Notes: generated by a model from the letters alone, not told the origin. Shown: positions 42,785 through 53,997, counted from the first letter of the stretch. The stretch is 64,000 bases of DNA from Pilaira anomala (GCA_025716855.1 JAIXMQ010000040.1:62001-126000); one strand, 5' to 3'. Translations and numbers: made by a program.

Positions 42785-43589
42785 TTAGGCCTTGACAGCA
42801 TACTTGCGAAGAGGGAAGTGAGCCAACTTCTTTTGCTCACGAACAGTCTTCTTGGACTTCTCGAAAGGAGTCAAAGCTCTACGCATAGCACGGGTCTTCT
42901 TGACACGGAGATCAAGAGGAGTGAAAGCCTTCTTTTGGTAGAAAAGACGGAGTTGTTCACGTTGAGTTTGGTTGATGACAGTCAAAACACGGGCAACGTT
43001 CTTACGGGCCTCACCACTATTACACACATTTGCATAAATTATTAGTTTTTTTTTTTTTTCTTTATATCTACACGCTTTTCCATCTATCCTTTCTCAATCT
43101 ATACTTACATTTCTTGGGTCTTACCACCAGCGACCTTTTGGACACGGATGTTAGCAAGGGCTTGCTTTTGTTCATCGAGAATCTTGACAAGCTCGGCCTT
43201 GTTCTTGTTGCGGAGTTCGTGAGCTTTAACGGCAGCCTATTTAGAAGAGGTATAACATTAGTTTTTTTTTTGGTGTGTTTCATAACATGTACACATCAAA
43301 TCCAACAATCGTTTAACGTTCTCGACAGCTATTCATTCTACAAAAAACTGATTCTATAAATATTCTATGCTCGTATTCTTTTTCTGATTGATATTAACTG
43401 AAATGTATTAAAGTTGAAAGTCGCTACTTTTTTTTTTCTGGTTGCCAAAAAATTATTATATCCAATTTTATATATATATATATATATAAGTTGCGAAGTG
43501 TTGTGAAAAATTCGAAGAAGATAAATGTAGAGATCGATACGATTGATGGATTTGATATGGTATGGATGGATGAACGAATATCTTACCAT
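42785..43589 (-). CDS. RPL35: 60S ribosomal protein L35 (uL29), three exons
   Basis: Exons (minus) 43589-43587 (just ATG), 43236-43109 and 43016-42785 join in phase to 120 residues. The sequence [60 protein letters not shown] and the end [10 protein letters not shown] is uL29/L35 throughout. It sits near the polypeptide exit tunnel of the large subunit. The first exon holds only the start codon, followed by GTAAGA; the same structure exists in the divergent RPL43. Strong codon bias (CGT, AAG, ACC). The intron 1 is 350 nt, long for this window, and contains an (AT)n run at 43473-43488. Confidence 0.97.
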
Positions 43590-44292
43590 TGTATTAATGC
43601 TTCAAGAGTAAGAGGAGGGACATTTGTTCATTACGGCAGTATACTTCTTTTGTTGCCCCGATTTTTTTTTTTTTTTTGTGGCCTGGGCAGGTTTAACGTA
43701 AAGTTAGTGAAGGAGCCACTCTGCCGGACCGGATCCAAAATCTTGTCCGATCCGCATTCTCCACCTTTCAAATTGTATTCTGGGTTCCTTTTTTTTTTTT
43801 TTGCATAAATGTTATGTTCAACTCTTGCCTTTCAGCACGACAATCTTCTTTTTTTTTCTTACGTTATAATTTATTGTTTATATTTCTCTCCATTTTATTG
43901 ATAAGTTAACAATTACTGCTAAAAATAAAAATAAAAATATTATAATGAATTATACTATAAATACCAAGTAAACTCTAAAAAAAAAAAAAAAAAAAAAAAA
44001 AATCTTGTCGAATGCCAGGCGTAGTTATATTTCCCTCATTGTTATAGTAGTATGCATATGTCTCGGGGCAACTTAAGTTTTTGGCTCATTGAAATCGAGC
44101 TGCCATGAATATTTAATAAACACTGATTTAAAAATACGTATATATTTACATATAGGTACATCCAAACTTTTTTCCTCCTTTAAAATTGATATAAAACAAT
44201 GAGTCTTTTTTAACAATAAGCCTATTTTTTTAATTCCCTAATGCTCCAGGCGAAAAAAAAGGGGGGATGAAACAAGTTGTAGAGATCTTCCT

Positions 44293-44323
<31 letters not shown>

Positions 44324-44444
44324 GTGCGGACCCCTCCTCTCCACACACACCCTCCTAAAATTTGAATTTCCGGAAAGGGCAAAATGAAACCAAGCAGCGT
44401 GCAAGCATTAGAACCTTCTCTTTGAACAAACCCGTATCTACGAA
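43590..44444. promoter_or_regulatory. Divergent promoter region of RPL35 and RPL43
   Basis: About 855 bp between the start codons of two ribosomal protein genes transcribed apart, with no gene seen. T-runs at 43663-43677 and 43789-43801, A-runs at 43979-44001 and 44295-44320 (all homopolymers typical of strong fungal promoters). Joint control is plausible but not shown. Confidence 0.55.
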
Positions 44445-44844
44445 ATGGTAAAAAAAATACACATATCCATCCATCCATCCATGATGATTTAACAAATCGT
44501 AATCACTGTTAGGCTAAGCGCACGAAGAAGGTCGGAATTACCGGTAAATACGGAACCCGTTATGGTGCTTCCCTCAGAAAGACCGTTAAGAAGATGGAAA
44601 TCACTCAACATAGTAAGTACACCTGTACTTTCTGTGGTAAGGATGCTGTCAAGCGTACTGCTGTCGGTATTTGGAAGTGTAAGGGTTGTAAGAAGACCAT
44701 GGCTGGTGGTGCTTACACCGTCTCGTAAGTTAATTTATTTAGTTTCGCGATTACCAGCATAACTAAAAATTGTTTTATAGCACAACTGCCGCTGCCACTG
44801 TTCGTTCTACTGTCCGTCGTCTCCGTGAGCTTGCTGAGATCTAA
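44445..44844 (+). CDS. RPL43: 60S ribosomal protein L43 (eL43), three exons
   Basis: Exons 44445-44447 (ATG only), 44513-44724 and 44781-44844 give 92 residues, the normal eL43 size. It reads [20 protein letters not shown], then the zinc-binding CTFCGK ... CKGCKK (four Cys), and ends [20 protein letters not shown] followed by I and TAA. Part of the large ribosomal subunit. The start exon is followed by GTAAAA; the intron is 65 nt with CCAT repeats. Divergent from RPL35. 232 bp to the convergent ankyrin gene. Confidence 0.97.
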
Positions 44845-44920
44845 AGAAATTATTGTCCCTTTTTCATCACTAGATTCCAATAAAACACAACTCACTCGTC
44901 TATATTTACAAGACAGATAT

Positions 44921-44952
44921 ACACTCACTCACTCACTCACAAACACACACAC
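44921..44952. repeat. Short (ACTC)n/(CA)n run in the RPL43 3' flank
   Basis: CACTCACTCACTCACAAACACACACACA-like simple repeat; no function suggested. Confidence 0.8.
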
Positions 44953-45076
44953 ATTTATATACCATGCTGGGATTTATACATAGACTGTTTTTATTTTATT
45001 TTTTGTGTTCTCTTTTGTCTTTTTAATAGGAGGGGGGGGGAGAGGATTTACTATTGCTAATACTATTATTATCACG

Positions 45077-46255
45077 TTATTCCTCTTCATCACTAAAGGA
45101 TTTGAAAAGTGTTGTGAAATCATCATCTTTCAAATCAGTGGATTCTACAACTGTTTCTGCTTTAAGTCGATTTACGAGTTGTCCATTTAGATATCCTTCA
45201 GTATCCAAATGACCAACACGTCTGCTCATATCTTTTGAGGATTGTATGAAGAAATTGGATGTCTTGGGTGTAATTAGGATTTTGCTCATTTCAGTATACC
45301 CGTGATTAGCTGCATAAAGTAAAGGTAAATTAGTAGTATTAGTGGGGCTATTCAGCATAAAACATGGATCCGCTTTTGCTTCATTCACTAAAAACCGTAC
45401 AATATCGATCTTTCTTTGCTGTACTGCCAAGTATAAAGGTGTTTCTTCCAATACATTGACCACATTCACATCACACCCAAGTTCTACTAACTTCTTTACA
45501 ATTTCTAATCGATTCCAAGTAATGGCATGATGCAATACAGTCGCAAAACGCGTTTTACCATTGACATTGGCACCCCCGTCAATAAGTGCTTTTGCTGTGT
45601 CAATGTAGCCTAAACTAATGGCAATAGCTAATGGAGAAATACCTCGGCTATTGTGATTATCTACTGCAACTCCCTTTTCGATCAATAACGGAATAACGTC
45701 AGTAAACCCATTCGATGCAGCAAGATGTAACAATGAGTTTCCTTGCTCGTCAATGACCGAGACATCAGCAGCACCATCCGTAATTAAAAGCTCTACTGTC
45801 TGGTAGCAATTTGCAATTATCGCGTTTGTAAGTGGTGTATGACCTAACGAGTCCTTGAAGTTGACAATCGACCCGTTCTCCAACAGCAATTCAACAGCGT
45901 CATAAAGTCCTCTTGAACATGCCGCGTGTAAAGCTAATTCGCTATCTGGTCCGTTTAATCTGTTGACGTCCATATTAGGTTGTAAAAGTAAAATACGTAA
46001 AGCTTCCATACTTTTGTTAGATGCTGCAAGGTAGAGTAAACTGTAACCTGAAGGGTCTACAACATGAACACTATTCTCATTTGACTTGATATATTGGTAA
46101 AACGCCTTGATGTCCAACCTAGTGGTGTTAATGTACTTCCATATATCTAAGTCCTTTTCCTCTGTCGTTACTTTTTTCTTTTTCTTTCCAGTTGTGCTGT
46201 CATCCTCTTTTGATTGACGCTTTCCAGCAACCACTGATCTTGTCGGCCTTGTCAT
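45077..46255 (-). CDS. Ankyrin-repeat protein, 392 aa, single exon
   Basis: An uninterrupted frame from ATG at 46255 to a stop at 45077. After a basic N-terminus (MTRPTRSVVAGKRQSKEDDS, then GKKKKKVTT) that may be a nuclear signal, about eight ankyrin repeats run from residue ~60 to ~330: e.g. SGYSLLYLAASNKSMEALRI, DSELALHAACSRGLYDAVEL, GNSLLHLAASNGFTDVIPLL, and ETPLYLAVQQRKIDIVRFLV. The usual (G)xTPLHxAxxxGxxxxxxxLL spacing is kept. The C-terminus is acidic (LKDDDFTTLFKSFSDEEE). Ankyrin repeats bind other proteins; no enzymatic domain is present and partners cannot be predicted. The codon choice is ordinary, without the bias of the flanking RP genes. Confidence 0.9.
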   Translation of the reverse strand: MTRPTRSVVAGKRQSKEDDSTTGKKKKKVTTEEKDLDIWKYINTTRLDIKAFYQYIKSNENSVHVVDPSGYSLLYLAASNKSMEALRILLLQPNMDVNRLNGPDSELALHAACSRGLYDAVELLLENGSIVNFKDSLGHTPLTNAIIANCYQTVELLITDGAADVSVIDEQGNSLLHLAASNGFTDVIPLLIEKGVAVDNHNSRGISPLAIAISLGYIDTAKALIDGGANVNGKTRFATVLHHAITWNRLEIVKKLVELGCDVNVVNVLEETPLYLAVQQRKIDIVRFLVNEAKADPCFMLNSPTNTTNLPLLYAANHGYTEMSKILITPKTSNFFIQSSKDMSRRVGHLDTEGYLNGQLVNRLKAETVVESTDLKDDDFTTLFKSFSDEEE

Positions 46256-47089
46256 AGTTTTTTGTATTTGTGAAAGGAATAGGTCAACTAGTTTTTGAAA
46301 CCCAGGATTGCGTCCTGATTTGGATCATCTGATTACTACCACTTACGGGAGTATTGTTTGTACCTTTTATTAAATAGTTATCTCAACTATAGGTTTTTAA
46401 AACCAGAAACAAAGCACGCCTAACTTACTAACGCAAAAATACGTATACACTGTTAGTGCATTAACTGTTACCGAAAAAAAATTAAAAAGTAAAGGAAGTG
46501 TATACATGATGATATACAATTCAAACAGGCTTATTAATAGTCTCACTATTTTTACTTTTTATTTCTCAATGTGGATAGTACTTATTGTAAAAGCGATGCG
46601 AGACCTAAATTCTATCACATGGAGTCTACCACTTATCGTAAAAACTTACTACGTAAATGCATTTTTTCACATTCATCTTCAGGCGACCTCAGTGGGATAA
46701 CTTTCTTTTTTGTGTCCTTCAGAAATCGGGTACTATAAAGAGGTAAAAAAAAAAAAAAAAAAAAAAAAAGAGACTGGGCTCATCTTACAAAGCGTAATAA
46801 ATATCATCTCCTGATTCATATAAAAGATTAAAAAAAAAAAGAAGTACTTTGTCGTATCTGTGGAACTTTCATACTTTAAACTAGGGGAAGATACCCGTTA
46901 TTCTTGTAAATGTCCCCACTAAACAATAATTGTTGAAAATATTATGCTTTGGGGCTGCAGCTCGTATTATCAACTCAAAGAAATTGTCTCTAAAAATGTT
47001 GTAAAAATTAAAGCGATTTTCTGATTTTTACAAAAAAAAAAAAAAAAAAAAAAAACTATGATTTGTGCAAAAAATGTAAACATGACAAA

Positions 47090-47195
47090 CGTTTACAAAT
47101 TATTTTGTATGTTTATACATTTCTATCTGATTTTTACGAACTTTTACAAATTATTTTGTATGTTTATACATTTTTATCTGATTTCTGCAAGCATG
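47090..47195. repeat. 52-bp direct tandem duplication
   Basis: Two adjacent copies share TTTACAAATTATTTTGTATG and TTTATACATTT(C/T)TATCTGATTT, differing at a few positions. Confidence 0.85.
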
Positions 47196-47814
47196 TACAA
47201 ATATTAATTACATTTTTGTTAAAAAATTATATTAAAAACTACTTGATGTGGATATAGAGTGTTTATGATAACTTACTTTACGTAACCGATTTCAGTGACT
47301 GAATGACTTGACGCGTATCATCTCTGATGGGGGGGGGGGCATTTTAATTATTTTGAACAAAGTAGTAAGTATTTCGAATAGAGTTATAAATATTTCTACT
47401 AGCTAGGGGTGTTTATCTATCTTAATTAAAGTACAATAAGGAGAAAATATTGGTAATACTCTATAGTGAATAGGTTATGTTAGCTCAAGAAAGTAGCATA
47501 AAGTAATAAAGAATATATTATACCTACGTATAGGTGTTCCAGTGGTACCTAGAATACAAATTACATTAATAGAGAACATAGAGGAGGATGACAAGTAGAT
47601 CTGAGAAAAATATAACAATATCTTCTTCTTTTAGCCATGCTCTATTTTATCATCAAGGATTTTTAAAATAAGATCCGGCCGACTTTCCGAGAAATGTATA
47701 TGCTGGGACTATAAATTTAAGTATATCTGTTTTTTGCTCGGCTCCTTTTCATAACTTGTAGTTTTTTTTTTTTTTTTTTTTCTTGTTACTACCTAAAAAT
47801 GCTAAGATAATGAC

Positions 47815-47877
47815 AACCAATTTGAAACCTCGACAAAATTCCTATATATAGGAATTTAGCGGAATTTCAAATTGGTT
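47815..47877. repeat. 63-bp imperfect palindrome (tiny MITE or hairpin)
   Basis: Outer arms AACCAATTTGAAA and TTTCAAATTGGTT are perfect inverted repeats; inner arms AAAATTCCTATA and TATAGGAATTT meet at the centre. The loop-side inserts CCTCGAC and AGCGGA break the symmetry. Confidence 0.85.
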
Positions 47878-48466
47878 TAGGAGATGTCTTGGGTGGTATT
47901 GAAAAAGTATAATACGAATATCATATTGTGAGATACATAGAAGTGAATGCATATATGTTTAATTCAACTTGTTTGAAAGTTGATTTTGCAAAAGTAACAG
48001 GATATGAAATATATCATCTCTGTAAATAAATTTATAGTAGTATAGACTTTCTTGTGGTAAACTACTAATAAGGCTGCTCTATCTTAAGAACTAAGTTTTA
48101 TAATAAGTTAAATAGGATAAAAAAAGTGATATCTTATCATTTATACTATGTAATAACGTTTACATTTGTTTCTTGACAGCTAGTATTTCACTATAAAATT
48201 ATAGCCGCTGCCTAACTGCTTTGTTTTACTTTTGACTTGTATGTATATTGATTCCCCTGAATTATTACTGTTTATTCACTCTGTTTTTTTCTCGCTTTTA
48301 GTTCCATATTGAATTGTTCTACTTGTCAAACAAGAATCGATACTTACTTTGTTTGCTTTTGCTTTAATCTTTATCATAACATCTTTTGATTAACAAAAGC
48401 TTTGTGTAACATCAAAAATCGCAAGTCTACATACACCACATTCAGCAAAAAAAACCAAAAATGAAA

Positions 48467-48550
48467 TCCGATCAACCAGATTCGAACTAGTGACCTAGAG
48501 ATGACAATATACACTACAGTCTCCCGCTCTACCAACTGAGCTATGATCGG
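48467..48550 (-). tRNA. tRNA-Tyr (anticodon GTA) with 11-nt intron
   Basis: The minus strand folds as a full cloverleaf: acceptor stem CCGATCA/TGATCGG with discriminator A, A-box TAGCTCAGTTGG, anticodon stem GGAGA/TCTCT, loop CTGTAG-A, and B-box-like AGTTCGAATCT. The anticodon GTA is at 48517-48515. An 11-nt intron (48513-48503) follows the base 3' of the anticodon, the canonical place; tRNA-Tyr genes in eukaryotes nearly always have such an intron. T-runs for Pol III termination follow the 3' end (48460-48445). No CCA is encoded. Confidence 0.97.
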
Positions 48551-49145
48551 TTTTTTGATGATTTTTGTGCTTTTAAATAAGTTTTATACCTTTAAATTAA
48601 CAAAAGTCACGTGATAAACACGTGATTATTTAAGTGTATACATGATGTAATTAGATGAAAAATGTGAAGTTTCTAGAGCAAATATTATCAGCAAAATATT
48701 AAGCTTCAAAAAATAGTGTCTTAATTCCTCTTATTGGCTAAAACATTATTTGCTTGAGCAAAATTGTTATAAGTTTTTTGGTTTGAAACGTATATGTTAT
48801 ACGTTATTCAATTTTTTTAGTTTAAACTCAATTTATGATAGTTACATAATTATGATGACAACAAAGAAAAGAATCAAGTAATATATTTATGTCAACAGGT
48901 CACCAGAGATCATTGTTTGTTCAAAAAATCAATATTTATTTTCATGCCAAGTCAATGATGGTGAGAAGCACTTTTTTTTTTTCTGGCCTAGTAGAAGAGA
49001 GGCCTCTGCTGTGTCACATTTTTTTTTTTTTTTTGACTGAAGCTAAATTTTTTTTATTATGAATATTTTTTTTTCTTCCTTCTTCTTCTTCTTCTTTTTT
49101 TCATTTTCGAAAATAGTATAAGAGAGAAAAAAAAAAAAAAAGGAT
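48551..49145. promoter_or_regulatory. Region between tRNA-Tyr and the first PEF gene, with two CACGTG E-boxes
   Basis: No gene seen. TCACGTGATAAACACGTGAT at 48607-48626 holds two CACGTG boxes 12 bp apart, consensus for bHLH factors (Cbf1/Pho4/USF class). It is ~520 bp upstream of the PEF gene start and ~60 bp upstream of the tRNA 5' end. A CTT repeat lies at 49077-49098. Confidence 0.5.
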
Positions 49146-50211
49146 ATGAACCCATTTGGATATCAAGTAAGTTAATTATTATTTATTAAATCCTAAATAA
49201 AAAAGTGAAAAATACGAATTAATTCCAAAAAACAATAAGGGAGGACCCGCACCACCACGGAATTCATACCAGCAAGATCAATACAGACAATATAGCTTTA
49301 ATAATCAAACTACTAATACCCATACACCTATACAAAGAAGTAATACATTTTGTAAGTACAATTTTGTTTTTCTTTTTAAAAAAGAACATGCTGAAAAAGG
49401 ATGATTTTTTTCATCATTATCAGGTGTGAATGACCAAATAATTTACTTACATCTTTTTTTTTAAAAAATAAACTTTAGCTATAGCGGATAGAAGAGAGCA
49501 TTACTTATGGGATTTGTTTCAAAGAGTAGATACAGATCATTCAGGATCAATTTCAGTTTATGAACTTCAAAATGCTTTAGTAAATGGAGATTGGAGTCCG
49601 TTTAATATTGAGACAGTGCGTATGATGGTGGGTATATTTGATAGAGGTAAAAGATGTGTATAACCATGAAACAACGTTTTTCAATTATTTAAACTATATT
49701 TGAGATGAGCAGATAATAATGGTACAATTGATTTTGGAGAGTTTCGAGGTTTATGGAAATATGTTGAGGATTGGAGTCGTTGCTTTAAAAGATTCGATCA
49801 AGATAACTCTGGAAGTATTGATTGTACAGAGATGAGTCATGCGCTACGAGCATTCGGATACAATGTGAGTGATAGGTTTGTTGGAACTTTGATTCAAACA
49901 TTCGATAAATATGGTCAGTGTGTAACAATTTTTAATCGAGAAAAATTAAAAACTTATATAATATGTGAATATTAGGAACGGGAGATATCACTTTTGATAA
50001 CTTTGTACAAGCTTGCGTAACATTATCAACTTTAACAAACTCGTTTAGAGCAAGAGATTATGAGAGTAAAGGGTCTATTATTATTCAATACGAGGATGTA
50101 AGTGCCTTTTTTAGGGAGTAATAGTGATAAAAAAAGACTGACGATCTCCACTATTTATTTTAGTTCTTGACATTGGTTATTAGTAGTAGACCTGATATGA
50201 GAGGAAGTTAA
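49146..50211 (+). CDS. Penta-EF-hand protein 1 (PDCD6/peflin-like), six exons
   Basis: Exons 49146-49166, 49240-49351, 49479-49646, 49713-49913, 49976-50097 and 50164-50211 join in phase to 223 residues. A short Pro/Gln/Asn N-terminus ([20 protein letters not shown]) precedes EF-hands: [42 protein letters not shown] (all with standard Ca-binding loops), a divergent [14 protein letters not shown], and a fifth, weak loop ([14 protein letters not shown]). Penta-EF-hand proteins (ALG-2, peflin, sorcin, calpain light chain) pair through EF5 and bind Ca2+-dependently to ESCRT and COPII partners. The EF5 loop here lacks ligand residues. First of three neighbouring paralogs; shares [17 protein letters not shown] almost unchanged with the third. 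Confidence 0.9.
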
Positions 50212-50704
50212 AGTTAAATATTTAACTATAAATAAATAAACAAACAAAATGTACATACAAAAAAAAAAAAAGATGCCGCCGGTAGCAATAATTACAAAAT
50301 ATAAAGCAACAACAAATAAAAACAGTATGAAATGATTTTTTTTTTTAAAAAAAAAAAGACACAGCCTCTTTTTTAATTAAATAAAAATGACTTCTTGTTT
50401 ATTATTTGTGATACCATTTTTTTCAGATCTTAAACCAGTGATAATGTATTAATTCCAAGTATAGCATTTCTGTTAAAACTTATTTGCATTGTAACAGAGC
50501 AACATCTGTACTAAAAGAAATCGATTAACGTTACACCTGGCTTAACTCTCGTGTATCATCTCTAAGCTTAAAAGAGAAAAATATACAGGAGGACCGTTGT
50601 TTTTTCAAATAAATATAAGATATATATATATTTTTTTTTTATTCTCTCTTCTTTTTTTTTTTTTTTTTAATTTTTACAAAAAATAAAAAAAATAAAAAAT
50701 AAAA
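50212..50704. other. Spacer between PEF genes 1 and 2
   Basis: No gene seen; T-run (50651-50669) before the next start codon. Confidence 0.5.
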
Positions 50705-52102
50705 ATGCCAAGATCTAAATCCTGTAGAAAGAAATGTCCTGATAAACTAGCAAAACGTATGCAAGAATGTATGAGCGTAATTCGTCCACCAGTACAAAAG
50801 AAAACACGAAATAATCATAATAATAGTTCTTCCTGCAATAATAATTACAACTGTGATCCTAATCCAGATTTTATGGATAATAGCAGTCGTGCTTCATTCG
50901 ATACTTATGATATATCGGATAGACAGAGTAGTTTTTCATCAAGTAGTCATCGTAGCTCATTTGATGTTTGTGATGTATCAGATTTGATGTATATGGATCC
51001 ATTGTTTATACCTGCAGTTCATCCTACTTCACTCTTCTGTTCAGTTGTACCAGATTATAATATGACACATAATAATCAACAACAAATAAATGTAGCTTCT
51101 CATTATACACAGAACGGAATAGTACCTACCATGTCATCCTTTCATCATACAGTTCCTTCAGTACAATCAACAAAGACAATACATAATAACTTTGATATTA
51201 ATACTGGGTTTGATTATTTAAGCATAAATCAGCAGCAACAACTTGCTACAGATATTATAAATGAGGTACTAATGGATAAAAATTCTACTATGGCAACAAA
51301 TGAACCTTTATTTTCGGATACTATGTCACCTACACCAATATCACAACAAGCACCACAACCAGTTGAATCAACAAGTTCAAACGATACTAATATGCCTTCA
51401 AGGCCAAACCCACCTGTTATTCATAATGGACCTCAATACTTTCAACCTAGTGATAGTTTTCGTGTTTCATTTGAAGCAGTGGATGCGGACGATTCTCAAT
51501 TTATAACATTGGAAGAATTGAAAGCGTTTTTGGTTAATAAAGACTATAGCAATTTTAACGATGAAGCAGTTGTAACAATTATGGGTATGTTTGATAAGAG
51601 TAAGTATTTCCCGCACAAAAAAAGGTTTTCTATACTGTCTAACTTGTTGAATATACATTTTTTTTTTTTTTTTTTACAAAAAAGATAAAGATTACAAGAT
51701 TGATTCTGATGAGTTTCCGGATATGCTTGCATTTATAAAGAATTGGGATAGTTATTTCAAACATTTAGATGTGGATGGATCAGGCACACTTGATTTCTGT
51801 GAAATGAATGTTGCTATAAAATCATTAGGATTAACAAAACTTAGTGATACCTTTATGACACAATTGGTACAAAAATACGTCCGTACTGAGGATAAACGTA
51901 TTCATTTTGATAATTTTATTCTGGCATGTGTTACACTCTGTAGACTGGAGGAAGGATACAGGTTTATGAAACAATTGTTTGGTAAAGCTCCAGGATTTGA
52001 TTTGAGCCTTGAACAGGTAATGTAATATTTGTATATATACGTGTATATATTATAACCATTCATTTTTTTTTTTATTGCTAGTTTATATCGAATTACATTT
52101 AA
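50705..52102 (+). CDS. Penta-EF-hand protein 2 with long Asn/Gln-rich N-terminus, three exons
   Basis: Exons 50705-51599, 51685-52016 and 52082-52102 give 415 residues. The first ~245 residues are low-complexity and unrelated to the other two PEF proteins: a basic Cys-containing start (MPRSKSCRKKCPDKLAKRMQ), Ser/Asp-rich repeats (SFDTYDISDRQSSFSSS and SFDVCDVSDLMY) and Asn/Gln/Pro-rich stretches. Then come FEAVDADDSQFITLEELKAF, DKNKDYKIDSDEF and LDVDGSGTLDFCEM (three usable EF loops), a degenerate fourth (RTEDKRIHFDNF) and a fifth without ligands. Shared intron positions with paralogs 1 and 3 (after FDK and before the last F(I/L)) show common origin. The N-terminal fusion and divergence suggest a new, possibly regulatory role. 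Function unknown. Confidence 0.88.
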
Positions 52103-52961
52103 AAAAAATACTCTTTATCAAGAACAATAATAATAACTAAGCCAAAAAATGTAACTGATGAATTTTTACGTTTCGAATAAAATTTTTCGCGCGTCTTTTT
52201 TAAACTTTTTCAAAACGAAGAATAGAGATCAACACTTGCAAGATTTCAGTTATTTCTTTTTTAGGAAGCACCCGTCGTCAAACGGATATGCCAAAAGTAA
52301 ATCAGCATAATAAAAAACAAGTGCAAAAAAGAAAAAAAAAGTTTTTTTGTGAGAGAGCAGTAACAGAGTTTTTTTGTAAGCAGCAACATAGTTTTTTGTG
52401 AGCAGCAACAAAGTTTTTTGTGAGCAGCGGGTAAAAGTAATAGAAATCAATTTTCTCGGGGTTCTTTTCAGCAAATGTTAAGGATTTTTTTACGAAATGA
52501 AGCATTTATTATTTAGATCAAACCAAAGTTATTGTACACCTTTTTTTGTGTTCACAACTAAGCCTCTCGAAAAAAAAAACAAGAAAATATATAAATTCTC
52601 TCACGAGTTTATCCACATGATAACCAAAATGATCTTATTCTCTTTAAAGAAAAGAATAAAAAACTAAATATCTATCAAGTATATTAATGTTGTATAATAG
52701 TACTCGGAACTTTATTCATCAACAAAAAAAAAAAAAGTGTGTGTGATAGCTCAATAATATAATACTAAAATTGGAATCAAGTCCGCAAGACGCGCAGCAG
52801 CAACATTGACGGTTACATCATATTGTTGATTGGGCCATTTTCCTTTTATCCCCTTGTTTTTTGTTTAATATTTCCTTGGCAGATACTTTTTTTTTTTCTT
52901 TTCTTCTTCTTCTTCTTCTTCTTTCTTTCTTTATTATTATTATTTTTTTTTATATATTCAA
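52103..52961. other. Spacer between PEF genes 2 and 3, with a tandem repeat
   Basis: No gene seen. Holds a ~23-bp tandem repeat (52340-52430, unit GTTTTTTGTGAGCAGCAACA, about four copies) and a CTT-repeat-rich, T-rich leader (52886-52950) before the next ATG. Confidence 0.55.
52340..52430. repeat. ~23-bp tandem repeat, about four copies
   Basis: Units resemble GTTTTTTGTGAGCAGCAACA with differences (GAGAGCAGTAACA, TAAGCAGCAACAT, GAGCAGCAACAAA, GAGCAGCGG). Confidence 0.8.
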
Positions 52962-53997
52962 ATGTCATACAATCAATACGGTTATAATCAAGGCGGTCAA
53001 CCACCTCAACAACAATACGGTCAATACAACCAACAACAACAAGGTGGTTATGCACCTTCTCCTCATGCTGGATATAGACCTGCACCACCACCAGGTGGAG
53101 CACCACCACCACCATCAGGACAAGGTTATCCACCTTCTCAACAATATGGTAAAAAAGTACAAACAAACAGGAAAAGGGGACGGGGGAGACAAGAAAGAAG
53201 GAAAAATACTAATACCATTTTTATTTTTTTATTTTCTTGAGTATAGGTAGACCCGCACCACCTGCTCGTCCACAAGGTCCTCCCCCAGGAAGTGATCCTC
53301 AACTCTGGAACTGGTTTACTGCTGTAGATACAGATCGCTCTGGTCAACTTTCTGTTGATGAACTTCAACGCGCTTTAGTTAATGGTGATTGGAGTCCATT
53401 TAATATTGAAACAGTTCGTACTATGGTGAATATGTTTGATAAAGGTAAAAAAAAAAAAAAAAAAAAAGAAAAAGGATCATATTGTTGACATTATTATGAT
53501 AAAATATAGATAACAGTGGTACTATCGATTTTAATGAATTTGCTGGCTTATGGAAATATATTGAAGACTGGAAGAGATGTTTCCAAACTTTTGATGCTGA
53601 TAACTCTGGAAATATTGATCATAAGGAAATGAGTAACGCATTAAAGACATTTGGTTACAACTTATCAGATCAATTTATTCGTGTCTTGGTACAAAAGTTT
53701 GATAAATATGGTAAGTTTTTGTTAATATTATACTTTTATCTCCATAAAGAACAGTAAATGAACCACACTTACACCCTTAGGTCATTCAACAGGTAAAGGA
53801 AATATTACCTTTGATAACTTTGTTCAAGCATGTGTTACAGTCAAGACTCTCACAGATTCTTTCAGACAATTTGATACTGATAACGATGGTTGGATTCAAA
53901 TTAACTATGAACAGGTTTGTTGTTATTTTTTTATGCCTGTATTTTTCGAAACTAACATAAAAACTAGTTTTTGGAGTTGGTTATTCGTCAACGCTAA
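52962..53997 (+). CDS. Penta-EF-hand protein 3 (PDCD6/peflin-like), five exons
   Basis: Exons 52962-53148, 53247-53444, 53510-53710, 53781-53914 and 53968-53997 join in phase to 249 residues. The N-terminus is the Gly/Pro/Gln/Tyr-rich tail typical of peflin-type PEF proteins (MSYNQYGYNQGGQPPQQQYG, later PPPPSGQGYPPSQQYGRPAP). All EF-hands are visible: VDTDRSGQLSVDEL, FDKDNSGTIDFNEF, FDADNSGNIDHKEM, an EF4 with a 4-residue insertion (FDKYGHSTGKGNITF), and EF5 FDTDNDGWIQINYEQF, then FLELVIRQR. EF1, 2, 3 and 5 keep Ca ligands. This is the most canonical member of the three. Peflin/ALG-2 class proteins act in Ca2+-dependent vesicle traffic and wound repair; the role here is inferred from the family. 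Confidence 0.92.

Larger units (their letters stand above)
46256..48466. other. Gene-poor region between the ankyrin gene and tRNA-Tyr
   Basis: 2.2 kb without a gene I can support. It holds A-runs (46744-46768, 47031-47054), a G-run (47330-47339), a 52-bp direct tandem duplication (47090-47195) and a hairpin (47815-47877), each listed separately. Confidence 0.5.
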
